NCBI RefSeq assembly: GCF_029407905.1
Contig: NC_073630.1
Span: 49,005,001 to 49,069,000, forward strand
Direction: 5' to 3'
Length of the DNA: 64,000 nucleotides
Source: Bubalus kerabau
Taxonomy: Eukaryota > Chordata > Mammalia > Artiodactyla > Bovidae
Both the position numbers and the translations under genes were made by a program. Every line of letters starts with the position of its first letter. Within the stretch, counting starts at the first letter, position 1. The notes under the pieces are model-generated. The model saw only the letters and a program-made list of their open reading frames with translations, did no database searches and was not told where the DNA came from. Positions 36,342 to 49,066 of the stretch are shown here, piece after piece.

Positions 36342-39300
36342 CTAAATTCCATATATATGCGTTAGTATACTGTATTGGTGTTTTTCTTTCTGGCTTACTT
36401 CACTCTGTATAATAGGCTCCAGTTTCATCCACCTCATTAGAACTGATTCAAATGTATTCTTTTTAATGGCTGAATAATACTCCATTGTGTATATGTACCA
36501 CAGCTTGCTTATCCATTCATCTGCTGATGGACATCTAGGTTGCTTCCATGTCCTGGCTATTATAAACAGTGCTGCGATGAACATTGGGGTACTCGTGTCT
36601 CTTTCCCTTCTGGTTTTCTCAGTGTGTATGCCCAGCAGTGGGATTGCTGGATCATAAGGCATGTCTATTTCCAGTTTTTTAAGGAATCTCCACACTGTTC
36701 TCCATAGTGGCTGTACTAGTTTGCATTCCCACCAACAGTGTAAGAGGGTTCCCTTTTCTCCACACCCTCTCCAGCATTTATTACTTGTAGACTTTTGGAT
36801 CGCAGCCATTCTGACTGGTGTGAAATGGTACCTCATAGTGGTTTTGATTTGCATTTCTCTGATAATGAGTGATGTTGAGCATCTTTTCATGTGTTTGTTA
36901 GCCATCTGTATGTTTTCTTTGGAGAAATGTCTATTTAGTTCTTTGGCCCATTTTTTGATTGGGTCATTTATTTTTCTGGAGTTGAGCTGTAGGAGTTGCT
37001 TGTATATCCTCGAGATTAGTTGTTTGTCAGTTGCTTCATTTGCTATTATCTTCTCCCATTCTGAAGGCTGTCTTTTCACCTTGCTAATAGTTTCCTTTGA
37101 TGTGCAGAAGCTTTTAAGGTTAATGAGGTCCCATTTGTTTATTTTTGCTTTTATTTCCAATATTCTGGGAGGTGGGTCATAGAGGATCCTGCTGTGATGT
37201 ATGTCAGAGAGTGTTTTGCCTATGTTCTCCTCTAGGAGTTTTATAGTTTCTGGTCTTACGTTTAGATCTTTAATCCATTTTGAGTTTATTTTTGTGTATG
37301 GTGTTAGAAAGTGTTCTAGTTTCATTCTTTTACAAGTGGTTGACCAGAGTTCCCAGCACCACTTGTTAAAGAGATTGTCTTTAATCCATTATATATTCTT
37401 GCCTCCTTTGTCGAAGATAAGGTGTCCATATGTGCGTGGATTTATCTCTGGGCTTTCTATTTTGTTCCATTGATCTATATTTCTGTCTTTGTGCCAGTAC
37501 CATACTGTCTTGATAACTGTGGCTTTGTAGTAGAGCCTGAAGTCAGGTAGGTTGATTCCTCCAGTTCCATTCTTCTTTCTCAAGATCGCTTTGGCTATTC
37601 GAGGTTTTTTGTTTTTCCATACAAATTGTGAAATTATTTGTTCTAGCTCTGTGAAGAATGCTGTTGGTAGCTTGATAGGGATTGCATTGAATCTATAGAT
37701 TGCTTTGGGTAGTATACTCATTTTCACTACATTGATTCTTCCAATCCATGAACATGGTATATTTCTCCATCTGTTAGTGTCCTCTTTGATTTCTTTCACC
37801 AGTGTTTTATAGTTTTCTATATATAGGTCTTTAGACTCTTTAGGTAGATATATTCCTAAGTATTTTATTCTTTCCGTTGCAATGGTGAATGGAATTGTTT
37901 CCTTAATTTCTCTTTCTGTTTTCTCATTATTAGTGTATAGGAATGCAAGGGATTTCTGTGTGTTGATTTTATATCCTGCAACTTTACTATAGTCATTGAT
38001 TAGTTCTAGTAATTTTCTGGTGGAGTCTTTAGGGTTTTCTATGTAGAGGATCATGTCATCTGCAAACAGTGAGAGCTTTACTTCTTCTTTTCCAATTTGG
38101 ATTCCTTTTATTTCTTTTTCTGCTCTGATTGCTGTGGCCAAAACTTCCAAAACTATGTTGAATAGTAATGGTGAAAGTGGGCACCCTTGTCTTGTTCCTG
38201 ACTTTAGAGGAAATGCTTTCAATTTTTCACCATTGAGGATAATGTTTGCTGTGGGTTTGTCATATATAGCTTTGATTATGTTGAGGTATGTTCCTTCTAT
38301 TCCTGCTTTCTGGAGAGTTTTGATCATAAATGGATGTTGAATTTTGTCAAAGGCTTTCTCTGCATCTATTGAGATAATCATATGGTTTTTATTTTTCAAT
38401 TTGTTAATGTGGTGTATTACATTGATTGATTTGCGGATATTGAAGAATCCTTGCATCCCTGGGATAAAGCCCACTTGGTCATGGTGTATGATCTTTTTAA
38501 TATGTTGTTGGATTCTGATTGCTAGAATTTTGTTAAGGATTTTTGCATCTATGTTCATCAGTGATATTGGCCTGTAGTTTTCTTTTTTGTGGGGTCTTTG
38601 TCAGGTTTTGGTATTAGGGTGATGGTGGCCTCATAGAATGAGTTTGGAAGTTTACCATCCTCTGCAATTTTCTGGAAGAGTTTGAGCAGCATAGGTGTTA
38701 GCTCTTCTCTAAATTTTTGGTAGAATTCAGCTGTGAAGCCGTCTGGACCTGGGCTTTTGTTTGCTGGAAGATTTTTTATTACAGTTTCAATTTCCGTGCT
38801 TGTGATGGGTCTGTTAAGATTTTCTATTTCTTCCTGATCGAGTTTTGGAAAGTTGTACTTTTCTAAGAATTTGTCCATTTCTTCCTCGTTGTCTATTTTA
38901 TTGGCATATAATTGTTGATAGTAGTCTCTTATGATCCTTTGTATTTCTGTGTTGTCTGTTGTGATCTCTCCATTTTCATTTCTAATTTTATTGATTTGAT
39001 TTTTCTCCCTTTGTTTCTTGATGAGTCTGGCTAATGGTTTGTCAATTTTATTTATCCTTTCAAAGAACTAGCTTTTGGTTTTGTTGATTTTTGCTATGGT
39101 CTCTTTTGTTTCTTTTGCATTTATTTCTGCTCTAATTTTTAAGATTTCTTTCCTTCTACTAACCCTGGGGTTCTTCATTTCTTCCTTTTCTAGTTGCTTT
39201 AGGTGTAGAGTTAGGTTATTTATTTGACTTTTTTCTTGTTTCTTGAGGTGTGCCTGTATTGCTATGAACTTTCCCCTTAGGACTGCTTTTACCGTGTCCC

Positions 39301-40159
39301 ACAGGTTTTGGGTTGTTGTGTTTTCATTTTCATTCGTTTCTATGCAAATTTTGATTTCTTTTTTGATTTCTTCTGTGATTTGTTGGTTATTCAGCAGCAT
39401 GTTGTTCAGCCTCCATATGTTGGATTTTTTAATAGTTTTTCTCCTGTAATTGAGATCTAATCTTACTGCATTGTGGTCAGAAAAGATGCTTGGAATGATT
39501 TCTATTTTTTTGAATTTACCAAGGCTAGCTTTATGGCCCAGGATGTGATCTATCCTGGAGAAGGGTCCATGTGCGCTTGAGAAGAAGGTGAAATTCATTG
39601 TTTTGGGATGAAATGTCCTATAGATATCAATTAGGTCTAACTGGTCTATTGTATCATTTAAAGTTTGTGTTTCCTTGTTAATTTTCTGTTTAGTTGATCT
39701 ATCCATAGGTGTGAGTGGGGTATTAAAGTCTCCCACTATTATTGTGTTATTGTTAATTTCTTCTTTCATACTTGTTAGCATTTGTCTTACATACTGCGGT
39801 GCTCCCGTGTTGGGTGCATATATATTTATAATTGTTATATCTTCTTCTTGGATTGATCCTTTGATCATTATGTAGTGACCATCTTTGTCTCTTTTCACAG
39901 TCTTTGTTTTAAAGTCTATTTTATCTGATATGAGTATTGCTACTCCTGCTTTCTTTTGGTCCCTATTCGCATGGAAAATCTTTTTCCAGCCCTTCACTTT
40001 CAGTCTGTATGTGTCCCCTGTTTTGAGGTGGGTCTCTTGTAGACAACATATGCAGGGGTCTTGTTTTTGTATCCATTCAGCCAGTCTTTGTCTTTTGGTT
40101 GGGGCATTCAACCCATTTACGTTTAAGGTAATTACTGATAAGTATGACCCCATTGCCAT
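36342..40159 (-). pseudogene. L1 ORF2 (endonuclease and reverse transcriptase), broken at three or more points
   Basis: Starts MAMGSYLSVITLNVNGLN. The endonuclease part keeps QETHL, INIYAPN, VGDFNTP, SRIDHILGH and SDHNAVRLDL. The first stop is TAG at 39068-39070 where Trp is expected. The frame resumes, then shifts at about 38583-38588, where an A run on the coding strand looks one base short. The RT segment (37389-38558) keeps FADDMILY. A TAA at 37389-37391 ends it, and the C-terminal part continues to 36342 with the cysteine motif region. No full-length product is possible. Confidence 0.92.
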
Positions 40160-40213
40160 TTACTTTATTGTTTTGGGTTCGAATTTATACACAATTTTTG
40201 TGTTTCCTGTCTA

Positions 40214-41137
40214 GAGAATATCCTTTAGTATTTGTTGGAGAGCTGGTTTGGTGGTGCAGAATTCTCTCAGCTTTTGCTTGTCTGAAAAGCTTTTGATTTC
40301 TCCTTCATACTTGAATGAGATCCTTGCTGGGTACAATAATCTGGGCTGTAGGTTATTTTCTTTCATCATTTTAAGTATGTCTTGCCATTCCCTCCTGGCT
40401 TGAAGAGTTTCTATTGAAAGATCAGCTGTTATCCTTATGGGAATTCCCTTGTGTGTTATTTGTTGTTTTTCCCTTGCTGCTTTTAATATTTGTTCTTTGT
40501 GTTTGATCTTTGTTAATTTGATTACTATGTGTCTTGGGGTGTTTCACCTTGGGTTTATCCTGTTTGGGACTCTCTGGGTTTCTTGGACTTGGGTGATTAT
40601 TTCCTTCCCCATTTTAGGGAAGTTTTCAACTATTATCTCCTCAAGTATTTTCTCATGGTCTTTCTTTTTGTCTTCTTCTTCTGGGACCCCTATGATTCGA
40701 ATGTTGTAGCGTTTAATATTGTCCTGGAGGTCTCTGAGATTGTCCTCATTTCTTTTAATTCGTTTTTCTTTTATCCTCTCTGATTCATTTATTTCTACCA
40801 TTCTATCTTCTAATTCACTAATCCTATCTTCTGCCTCTGTTATTCTACTATTTGTTGCCTCCAGAGTGTTTTTAATTTCACTTATTGCATTATTCATTAT
40901 ATATTGACTCTTTTTTATTTCTTCTAAGTCCTTGTTAAACCTTTCTTGCATCTTCTCAATCCTTGCCTCCAGGCTATTTATCTGTGATTCCATTTTAATT
41001 TCAAGATTTTGGATCAATTTCACTATCATTATTCGGAATTCTTTATCAGGTAGATTCCCTATCTCTTCCTCTTTTGTTTGGTTTGGTGGGCATTTATCCT
41101 GTTCCTTTATCTGCTGGGTATTCCTCTGTCTCTTCAT
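40214..41137 (-). pseudogene. L1 ORF1 with one nonsense codon
   Basis: Starts MKRQRNTQQIKEQDK. It has a coiled-coil stretch (heptads through INSLEARIEKMQERFNKDLE and EDRISELEDRMVEI) and the start of the RRM-like domain (NIRIIGVPEEEDKKK). Translation stops at TGA 40544-40546 after 197 codons. On the + strand this is TCA, and a CpG decay (CGA to TGA) is the simplest cause. ORF1-like sequence appears to continue downstream to about 40214. ORF1p is the RNA-binding trimer of the L1 particle. Confidence 0.88.
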
Positions 41138-44100
41138 CTTGTTTAAATTGCTGAGTTTGGGGTGTCCTTTCTGTATTCTGGCAGTTTGTGGAGTTCTCTT
41201 TATTGTGGCGTTTCCTCGCTGTGTGTGGGTTTGTACAGGTGGCTTGTCAAGGTTTCCTGGTTAGGGAAGCTTGTGTTGATGTTCTGGTGGATGGAGCTGT
41301 ATTTCTTCTCTCTGGAGTGTAATGAAATGTCCAGTAATGCATTATGAGATGTCTATGGTTTTGGGGTGACTTTGGGCAGCCTGTATCTTGAAGCTCAGGG
41401 CTGTGTTCCTTTGTTGCTGGAGAATTTGCTTGTTATGTCTTTCCCTGGAACTTGTTGGCCCTTGTGTGGTGCTTGGTTTCAGTGTCGGTATGGAGGCGTT
41501 TGATGAGCTCCTGTCAATTAATGTTCCTTGGAGTCAGGAGTTCCCTGGAGTCAGGGATTGGACTTAAGCCTCCTACTTCCAGTTATCGGTCTTAATTTTA
41601 CAGTAGTTTCAAAACTTCTCCTTCTATACAGCACCACTGATAAAACATCTACGTTAAAGATGAAAAGTTTCTCTACTGTGAGGGTCACTCAGAGAGGTTC
41701 ACAGCGTTACATGGAGAAGAGAAGAGGGAGGAGGGAGTTAGAGGTGACCCAAATGAGATGAGGTGGAATCAATAGTGGAGAGAGTGGGCTAGCCAGTAGT
41801 CACTTCCTTATGTGCACTCCACAACTGGACCACTCAGAGATGTTCATGGAGTTATACAGGGAAGAGAAGAAGGAGGCAGGAGACAGAGGTGGCCAGAAGG
41901 ATAAAAGGGGGAAATGAAAAGGCGGGAGACAGATCCAGCCAGTAATCAGTTCCTTAAGTGTTCTCCACCGTCTGGAACACACAGAAATTCACAGAGTTGG
42001 GTAGAGTAGAGAGGGGTTAGGGAGGAGATACAGGTGACCTGGTGGAGAAAATGGAGAGTCCAAAGGGAGAGAGAGCAGTCAAGCCAGTAATCTCGTACAC
42101 TAGTGAAAAATGGGTCCTGAAGATGGGGTTCTTAAAGGTACAAAATTGGTAACAAATACATAAAAGCAAAAATTAGAAATCTAGAGTAGAGTTTGGAATT
42201 TCAAAAATGCGATGTTAATGAAAAGGAGAAGGAAAAGAAAGAGAGAAAAAACGAACAAAGAAAAACAAACAAGGTCGTGAAAGTAATAAAGAAACTACAG
42301 GTACAAAATTGATAACTAATACCAAAAAGCAAAAATTAAAAATCTAGAGTAGAGTTTGGAATTTCAAAAATACAACGTTAAAAAAAAAAAAAAAAAAAAA
42401 AAGAAGAAGAAGAGAAATAAAGAGAGAAAACAAACAAACCAACAAAAACAATGTCGCAAAAATTATAAAGAAAATACAGGTACAAAATTGATATCAAATA
42501 CCAAAAAGCATAAATTAAAAATCTTGAGTAGAGTTTGGAATTGCAGATATACGATGTTATATAAAAGAAGAAGAGAAAGAAACAGAGGAAAAAAAAAGTC
42601 ACAGCAATTATGAAAAAAACTATAGGTACAAAATTGATAACATATATCAAAAGGCTAAAATTAAAAATCTAGAGTAGAGTTTGGAATTTCAAAAATGCAA
42701 TGTTAAAGAAAAGAAGAAAAAGAAAAAAAAAAAAAAAAACCACGGTCAAAAAATTATAAAATATATATATGAAGTTTGCTGAAGAAGAAAAAAAAAAAAA
42801 TAGGGTCTTTTTTTTTTTTTTGCAAAGTAATAGTTATAAAAGTGAAAATTAAAGGACAATAGAGGACTTAAAAAAATTTTTTTTTTAATTAAAAAAAAAA
42901 AAGAAAGAAAGATTGATCGTAAAAATAGTAAAAATATATCTAGGTCTTTCTCTGGTTTTGTTGTGAGTATTGTGGGTTCAGTTCATTTTTGGCAGTTCCT
43001 TAGTCCGACTTATATTTCTCAAGATCTATAGGCCCCTTCCTATGTAATCCGTAGTAACCACAGGGTTTTAATCTATGGCCTGTAGCTTCCAAGGCGTTTC
43101 CCTCTGTTATAGCTTCTTCTGTTTGCTGGTCTCTTCAGTGTCTGGTTCCCGCCCTGACACAAAGGGGGACGGTGGAGGACCCTATTTTTTTTTTTTTTTT
43201 TAATTTAGGCTCACTTGTTCAGCCGCGCTGTGGGGAGGGAGGGAGGGATGCTGCAAACAGATAACACTGGCGTGCGCTCGCAGTGCCTCGGCCACACTGG
43301 GTCTGCCCCCGCTCACGGCGCGTGTAACCTCCCTGCCCACACTGCTTGGGCTCTAGGTTGTTCTGACGGGAACAATCAGAGGCCGGCCCTGGACTGAGCT
43401 CCCAGGTCCAAGCCGCTCAGGTTCAGGCACTCGGGTAGTCCTCAGAGGCGCAGACTCGATTGGGCCTGCGTTTTGTGTTCTTCCCAGGTCGAGCAGCTCA
43501 GGTGATGAGGTGTTTGGCGGGCGCCAATGCTGCGACTTATCGCCTCCCCGCCACTCGGTTATCTGGGTGTAAAACCGGCGCACCTTCTCAGGCAGATGTT
43601 GACCGTCCAGACCCCCAAGAAGTTTTAGTTAGCAAAGAAGCCTGCTTACAGTTTTATAGATAGTGTCTCTCTGGGGCTGCGATTGCCCCCTTCCGGCTCT
43701 GGCTGCCTGTCACTGGAGGGGGAAGGTCTGCAGCCGGCTATCTCTGTTCAGTCCTTTGTTCTGTGCGCGGGCCTGGCGGTGTCTTTGGTTAGGGCTGGAT
43801 TTTCGCGTGGTAGATATTCCACAGTCTGGTTTGCTAGCCCAAATTATTTCGCTCAGATAGCGCTCAGGACATTCGGCCCGATTCTTACTCTAAGGGACAC
43901 AGCCCGCGCCGCACTTCCCTGCCCAGCCCCCGCTTGCTAATGCCGTGTGCAGGCGTCTGCGCTGCTTCTCCGCTGGGGGAGTTACCGTAGGGCTCACAAT
44001 CCGCGATTTTTAATTGTTTATTTTTTTTTTCCCCTCCCTTTTATGTTGCCCTCTGTGCTTCCAAAGCTCGGCACAGATTCGGCAGTGAGAGAGTTTTCCT

Positions 44101-44363
44101 GGTGTTTGGAAACTTCTCTCTTTTTAAGACTCCCTTCCCGGGACGGAACTCCGTCCCTCCCTCTTTTGTCTCTTTTTTTGTCTTTTATATTTTTTCCTAC
44201 CTCCTTTCGAAGAGTTGGGCTGCTTTTCTGGGTGCCTGATGTCCTCTGCCGGCATTCAGAAGTTGTTTTGTGGAATTTACTCGACGTTTAAATGCTCTTT
44301 TGATGAATTTGTGGGGGAGAAAGTGTTCTCCCCGTCCTACTCCTCCGCCATCTTGGCTCCTCC
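41138..44363 (-). promoter_or_regulatory. L1 5' UTR / internal promoter
   Basis: 3.2 kb. The terminal caagatggcgg (complement of 44345-44360 region) is a YY1-type site that places the L1 start. 43200-44100 is CpG-rich, and 41640-42900 is purine-rich on the + strand. Promoter activity would be directed toward the ZCCHC4 3' end. Confidence 0.75.
42137..42770. repeat. Tandem array in the L1 5' UTR
   Basis: Four units start with ggtacaaaattg at 42137, 42300, 42479 and 42625, each followed by a conserved block (aaaaatctagagtagagttt and ggaatttcaaaaat) and a variable A/AAG-rich tail. Spacing is about 146-179 bp. Confidence 0.88.
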
Positions 44364-44379
44364 TGCAGGATGTTTCTTT
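44364..44379. repeat. Target-site duplication of L1, right copy
   Basis: tgcaggatgtttcttt, identical to 35975-35990. Confidence 0.95.
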
Positions 44380-44394
44380 ATAAAAGTTGTAGCA

Positions 44395-44580
44395 GAGGCA
44401 GTCTATTTTGGTGATTCAAACTCTTTCCTATTCTAACACTTCCTGGTTGTATGTCTTTGGCCAAGTCATTCACTCTCTAGAAGCCACTGTTTCTTATCAT
44501 TATAACGGGACAACACATCTCAGGTTTGTTTGTGGTTAAATTAAATGAGGCACATGCACCTGGCTCTCAGTTCGCTTGTT
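44395..44580 (+). repeat. MIR SINE
   Basis: Sense MIR (cacttcctggttgtatgtct, ggccaagtcattcactctct). Confidence 0.75.
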
Positions 44581-45749
44581 AGCCTGGAGAAATGTTAACA
44601 GGTGAAGATGGTAATTATCTGGTGGTCCAGGGTTGCAGCGCTAAAGAGGAGTTTGAACAAAGAATTCCTCTCCCCATTTCTCTGCTAGGTATCTGACATT
44701 ATCTTCTTCAGACTTAGTAGTTTTGAATGGCTTGTATTTGCATAATGACTCTCCTCTCTTTCCCACATGACTAATTTAGAGCACGTTTGGAGGCATCTCT
44801 GCTTAGGCTTAGCTGGAGCCCTCTAAGTAAAAGTAGAAGAACTGTACTTCATCTTTTATTTAAATTCCACCTGGTATTTTACGTTTGGATGGTTTGGTAC
44901 CTGCTGTGGAATCCTCACACATGGCCCTGACAGTGTGGTCCTGATAGATCAGGTGACATCAAAAGATGAGCCAAGCTCCTGGACTTAACAAGCATCAGAA
45001 AATTCTTCTCTTGCCCCATTTTTGTGGGTTGCTGTAATGATAGGAGGGGCAGGTTTTGAGGTGATTGGATGAGATATGAACCTTGTAGAGTCATTGTAAG
45101 AGTCTCTCTGATTCAGGCATAAGTGTGGACATTGCCTGACTTTCATGGTGTCCATGATACTGTGGTTAAAATCTATTGAAATCTGCCCAGAAACTCAGAC
45201 ACCTGAGGGACCGTGACTGCTGAAGAATTGGGTCCTGATGGCCAGTGGTTATCATCACCATGTTTTCTTAGTTTTAAGATACCATCAATTGTAAAGTGTG
45301 CTGTTGATGGAATCATCTTTTCAGGGGGAAAACACCCTTATCTTTTTAATTATATATATTAAGTTTTAGATGTGTCTTATTTCAGAAATACTGAAATGTG
45401 AAAAAAAGCCCATATTAGTATTGAGCAAATAGGTGTTACTTATAATCAGGAATTCTGTACTTGAAAACTTCGTTACCTTCTCAGAGAGTTAAAAATAGGA
45501 AGTTTGATGGTTGTGTTCTTGTGTTCAGTTAATGGTAATTTTAAGGACTTAACCTCTTTCTTTTCTCAGAGGATAAACTCAAAGAATGTGAAAATGTCTG
45601 TGGGAGGTATAAAGTGTGATGGGAGATGAGGTCATTTGTTCTAATTAGGAATCTGCATAGCTGAACGTTAAGATACTTACTTAAAACAGCAGTAAAAGAA
45701 AATCCCTGAAATTTGACAGACAAACCTTTTTAAGCTTTTTAAAAGGAAA
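44581..45749. other. Intergenic, nothing recognised
   Basis: 1.2 kb with no gene or identified repeat. Confidence 0.55.
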
Positions 45750-45870
45750 TTTTTTTTTTTGGCCATGCCTTGTGGCATGTGGAATCTTAGTTCTCCCACC
45801 AGGGATTGAACCTGTGCTCCCTGCAGTGAAAATGTGGAGTCTTAACCACTGGACCACTAGGGAAGTTCCT
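45750..45870 (-). mobile_element. CHR-type SINE (short)
   Basis: T run, then ggccatgccttgtggcatgt and the antisense tRNA-like head ccactggaccactagggaag. Confidence 0.85.
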
Positions 45871-46089
45871 GAAAAGAACATTTTTCTTAAATAATTCCAG
45901 CTAAATTTCATTCTGTTTCTTGTTTATATTACATAATGTAATGAAATATGACGTTACTTTGTCGTATTTTTGTACTTTGTCACTTTTTGTCACTTTGTAG
46001 GCCCTGAATGAGATTAGATGTTTTCCCCCTACATTTAGTGTGACATTTGGACTAATTTATTTCTCTGGTATGCCTCAATCTTTTCATCC

Positions 46090-46405
46090 CATTCTCTTTT
46101 TTTTGTTTGGAATATTTCCCTCCATACAGCCATCTTTTAAAGTCTTATGGAGCCTTTAGGCCCTGGTCCCAATCCCACTCTCTCCTGGTAAGTTTCACAT
46201 TTGAGACTGATACCAGCTAAGACCTTCCTCTCCAAGCTGCTTACTATTCTGCACCACACTTGAGTCACTTTTTATGTATTATTCCGTGATTGTATTGACA
46301 GCTTCTGTTTCCCCGAAAGGTTTCAGTTTCTTAATGTCAGTACCTACTTCTTACAGTCTCATGTCTCCTAAGTGTTGTAGGTACTCAATAGAAACTTGAA
46401 AGTAT
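46090..46405 (+). repeat. L2 LINE 3' end
   Basis: Ordered, diverged match (tttggaatatttccctccat, gaccttcctctccaagctgc, taggtactcaatagaaactt). Confidence 0.65.
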
Positions 46406-46431
46406 GGAATTTTCTACAGGTTTTCAGGTGG

Positions 46432-46812
46432 TAGGTATATTCATTTGCTAGGGCTACTATAACAAATGTATTGGATGGCTTAAACAACAGTAATTAACTT
46501 TGTCACAGTTCTAGAGCCTGGAAGTTCAGGATAAACGTGTTGACGGGCTTGGTTCTTCTGTGGCCTCTCTCCTTGGCTTGCAGGTGGTTGCCTTCTCTCT
46601 CTGTCCTCACATGGTCTTTCTTGGGTGTCTCTTTGTATCCACATTTCCTCCTGTAAGGATGGTCAGATTGCATTAGTGCCCACCTTAATGGCTTAATTTT
46701 ACCTTTATCTCCTTTTTAAAGATGGTGTCTCTAAATCCAGCCCCTGTCTGAAGTACTGGGAGTTAGGTCTTCAGCATATAGATTTGGAGAGATACAGTTC
46801 AGTCCCTAACAT
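46432..46812 (+). mobile_element. Solo LTR of MaLR type (MLT1-like)
   Basis: ttgctagggctactataaca, ggcttaaacaacagtaatta, ggcctctctccttggcttgc and the final segment agatacagttcagtccctaa follow the order of MaLR (ERVL-type) LTRs. There is no internal coding region. Ancient and diverged. Confidence 0.8.
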
Positions 46813-46877
46813 TAGGCTTGCCTAAGATATGGAGACAAATTGCTCTTTTTCTTAGAAGGATTGAAAAAAAAGAGAAA

Positions 46878-47090
46878 ACCTGGAGGCTGAGATGGTAAGG
46901 AATCTGCCTGCAGTGCAGGAGACCTGGGTCTGATCCCTGTGTCAGCAAAGTCCCCTGGAGAGAAGGAATACTGGTCCCACTCCAGTATTCTTGCCTGGAG
47001 AGTTCCATGGATGTAGGAGCCTGATGGGCCACAGTCCATGGGGTCACAAAGAGTTGGACACGACTTAGCAACTAACACACAACACTTTAT
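46878..47090 (+). mobile_element. Bov-tA SINE
   Basis: Diverged tRNA-like head, then Bov-A body ending gttggacacgacttagcaac. Confidence 0.88.
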
Positions 47091-49059
47091 TACTAAAAAA
47101 TGCTAACCATCATCTTATAACAAAGGGATGCCACAAATCTTCAATTGTAAAGAAACAATATCTGTGAAATACAATAAAACATGGTGTGCCTTTGACTTAA
47201 ATATAAAATCACAGCCTATGAAAGGTTGTGGTCTGATGGCACCTCCTTCATGATGTCCTCATTGGTGTCTCCAGTGAAACAGTCTTGTCTTGCCATTGAA
47301 AAATAGGTGTGTGTTTGTGTGTCTTTGACTTGTTTTCAGGCACTTAAATCATGCCCTGCGTTAGAACAACTTTCTGTGCTTGTTTCCCCTCTAGCTTAGA
47401 AGCTTGTTGGGGCCGGGGCCTGTGGACTTCATGGTGCACCTTCACTGGCTCCCAGAGCTGTGTCTTGCACACGGTGATATCAGAGACAACCAGCTGCAGG
47501 TCCCATGGCTGCCTTCCTTCTTCCACAAGCCTGGGAAGCTAACACGGTTAACTGTTAGTTAGCACCCAGGCTATCACTGTTCTTCAGTCACCCAGTAGAA
47601 GCTCCTCATAAATCAGGGTTGGGTCAGGTGAATGGAAATGGTCATTCATGCCTCCAAACCCAACTGTGCTGCTTAATAGTAAGACGCTAATACACTTAGA
47701 GCTGCCAAGAAAGAAAAGCTTTAAAAAAATGCAAAGGAAAAATCTAATTTGACTTATTTGATGTGGTTTTAATTGGAAATTAGGACATGGATTAAATTAC
47801 TTGAGGGTCAGCTAGAAGGTCATTGATAAAGCGACAATAAGATCTCTACAATTTGATTTCAAGAGACTTAGTATAAATGTTAACTCTGCAAGATTGAGGG
47901 GGAGGGAAAGCATCAAAACTGAGCAAGCAGATCTCAGAGATTCAAGGGTTAAATTTTATCCCTTTAGCTGGACAGTCACAAGATTCTCACACTATTGCAC
48001 AGCTTAGTACCCCCGCAGACTGTAACTGTGACATCCGTTCGTCTTTAAGAAACTAACCCGAATTAGATGGGCCAGTTTGTTCACTTGCAAATGTGGAGGT
48101 GAGGAGTGGGAAAAAAGGAGATAGCCTAAACATTCTACATGTTTAAAGACAAAAGGAAATAAAAGTTGCTGCCTGTTAACTTTACACTTAATACATGAGC
48201 CACCTGAGTCAAAGAAAATGAAAAGTAACTCATTCTACTACCCACAGATAACTGTCACAGCTTATGTGTATTTTCTTCCAAAAATAAGATTCCTGTATAA
48301 ATAGCTACAGACACTAAATTTTAAAAAAATAGAATTGTAAAATTGTTTTGTAATCCTCTCATAAAGATGTGAACATCAGTTTATACACATAATGACAGTA
48401 TTATTCTTAAGTATGGGTATATTGTATTTAATCAGTCTCCTGTGGTTGGGCAGCTAAGTTGTTTCCATTTTTCACTATTGTAAACAATTTAATGAATGTA
48501 CTTACAACCAAATTTTTCCTTATTTCCAGATGGCCACATCTGGAACTTCACACCTATGATATTTCCTATGTTGTTATACATATCTTGGGGGAAATTCATA
48601 CTTTTCTGTGAAGGTTTCATAATATGTAGGTAGTTACTCTCCTCTGTCTTGTAACACTGAGGGTATAGCTTTGTTCACAGTCCTTTTCCTGTGTGGTATG
48701 AGGGACCATATTCAGGATAAGTTTCAGGAAAGTGGGCATTCAGTTTTTATAAAATTGTAAAGCAGGTAGACAGTGGATTTATCTAAATGCACCCCACCAT
48801 CTAGATTATCAATTGCCATGTGTTAGAGGATGGAGAAGGTTATCTTGAGACCCGAAAACCAGGCAGCCAGCTCCATATTATCAATGGATCAGTTTATTAC
48901 CAGGTAACTTACAAGTTGGGGTCAGGCAGACAATGATCTGGAAGCATTTGCAACTGCACTCAGCACCACCAAAGGAGCATATAAAAACAACAGTTTTATA
49001 TTAGTTCACCTAGAGAAACAGGAAGTGCATTCTGAAGTCAAGATTTATGAATGGGTAAT
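47091..49059. other. Intergenic, nothing firmly recognised
   Basis: No gene. 48240-48530 may be an old L1-type remnant, without confidence. Confidence 0.5.
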
Positions 49060-49066
49060 TAGTCTT

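Larger units (their letters stand above)
35991..44363 (-). mobile_element. Full-length L1 (bovine L1 type), inactive
   Basis: About 8373 bp between 16-bp duplications. On the complement it starts ggaggagccaagatggcgga, the intact L1 5' end. It then has a long 5' UTR (to 41138), ORF1, ORF2, a 3' UTR and an A tail (35991-36003 as T). The insertion is antisense to both genes, 682 bp after the ZCCHC4 stop. The exact duplication and complete 5' end suggest it is not old. Four coding lesions are described in the ORF entries. Confidence 0.96.

Noticed and set aside
36661..37182. A + strand membrane-like protein of 173 codons, with similar frames at 39885-40214 and 40437-40783
   Set aside because: All are antisense to L1 ORF2/ORF1. 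The hydrophobic look comes from complementing Lys/Asn-rich codons.
42356..42613. A Lys-rich 85-codon protein
   Set aside because: It is the A/AAG-rich tail of the L1 5' UTR tandem array.
42137..42770. A CRISPR-like array
   Set aside because: The units are long, unequal and inside an L1 5' UTR of a mammalian genome; there are no short regular spacers or cas genes.
43200..44363. A second gene promoter in this CpG-rich stretch
   Set aside because: The sequence is the L1 5' UTR, ending exactly at the target-site duplication.
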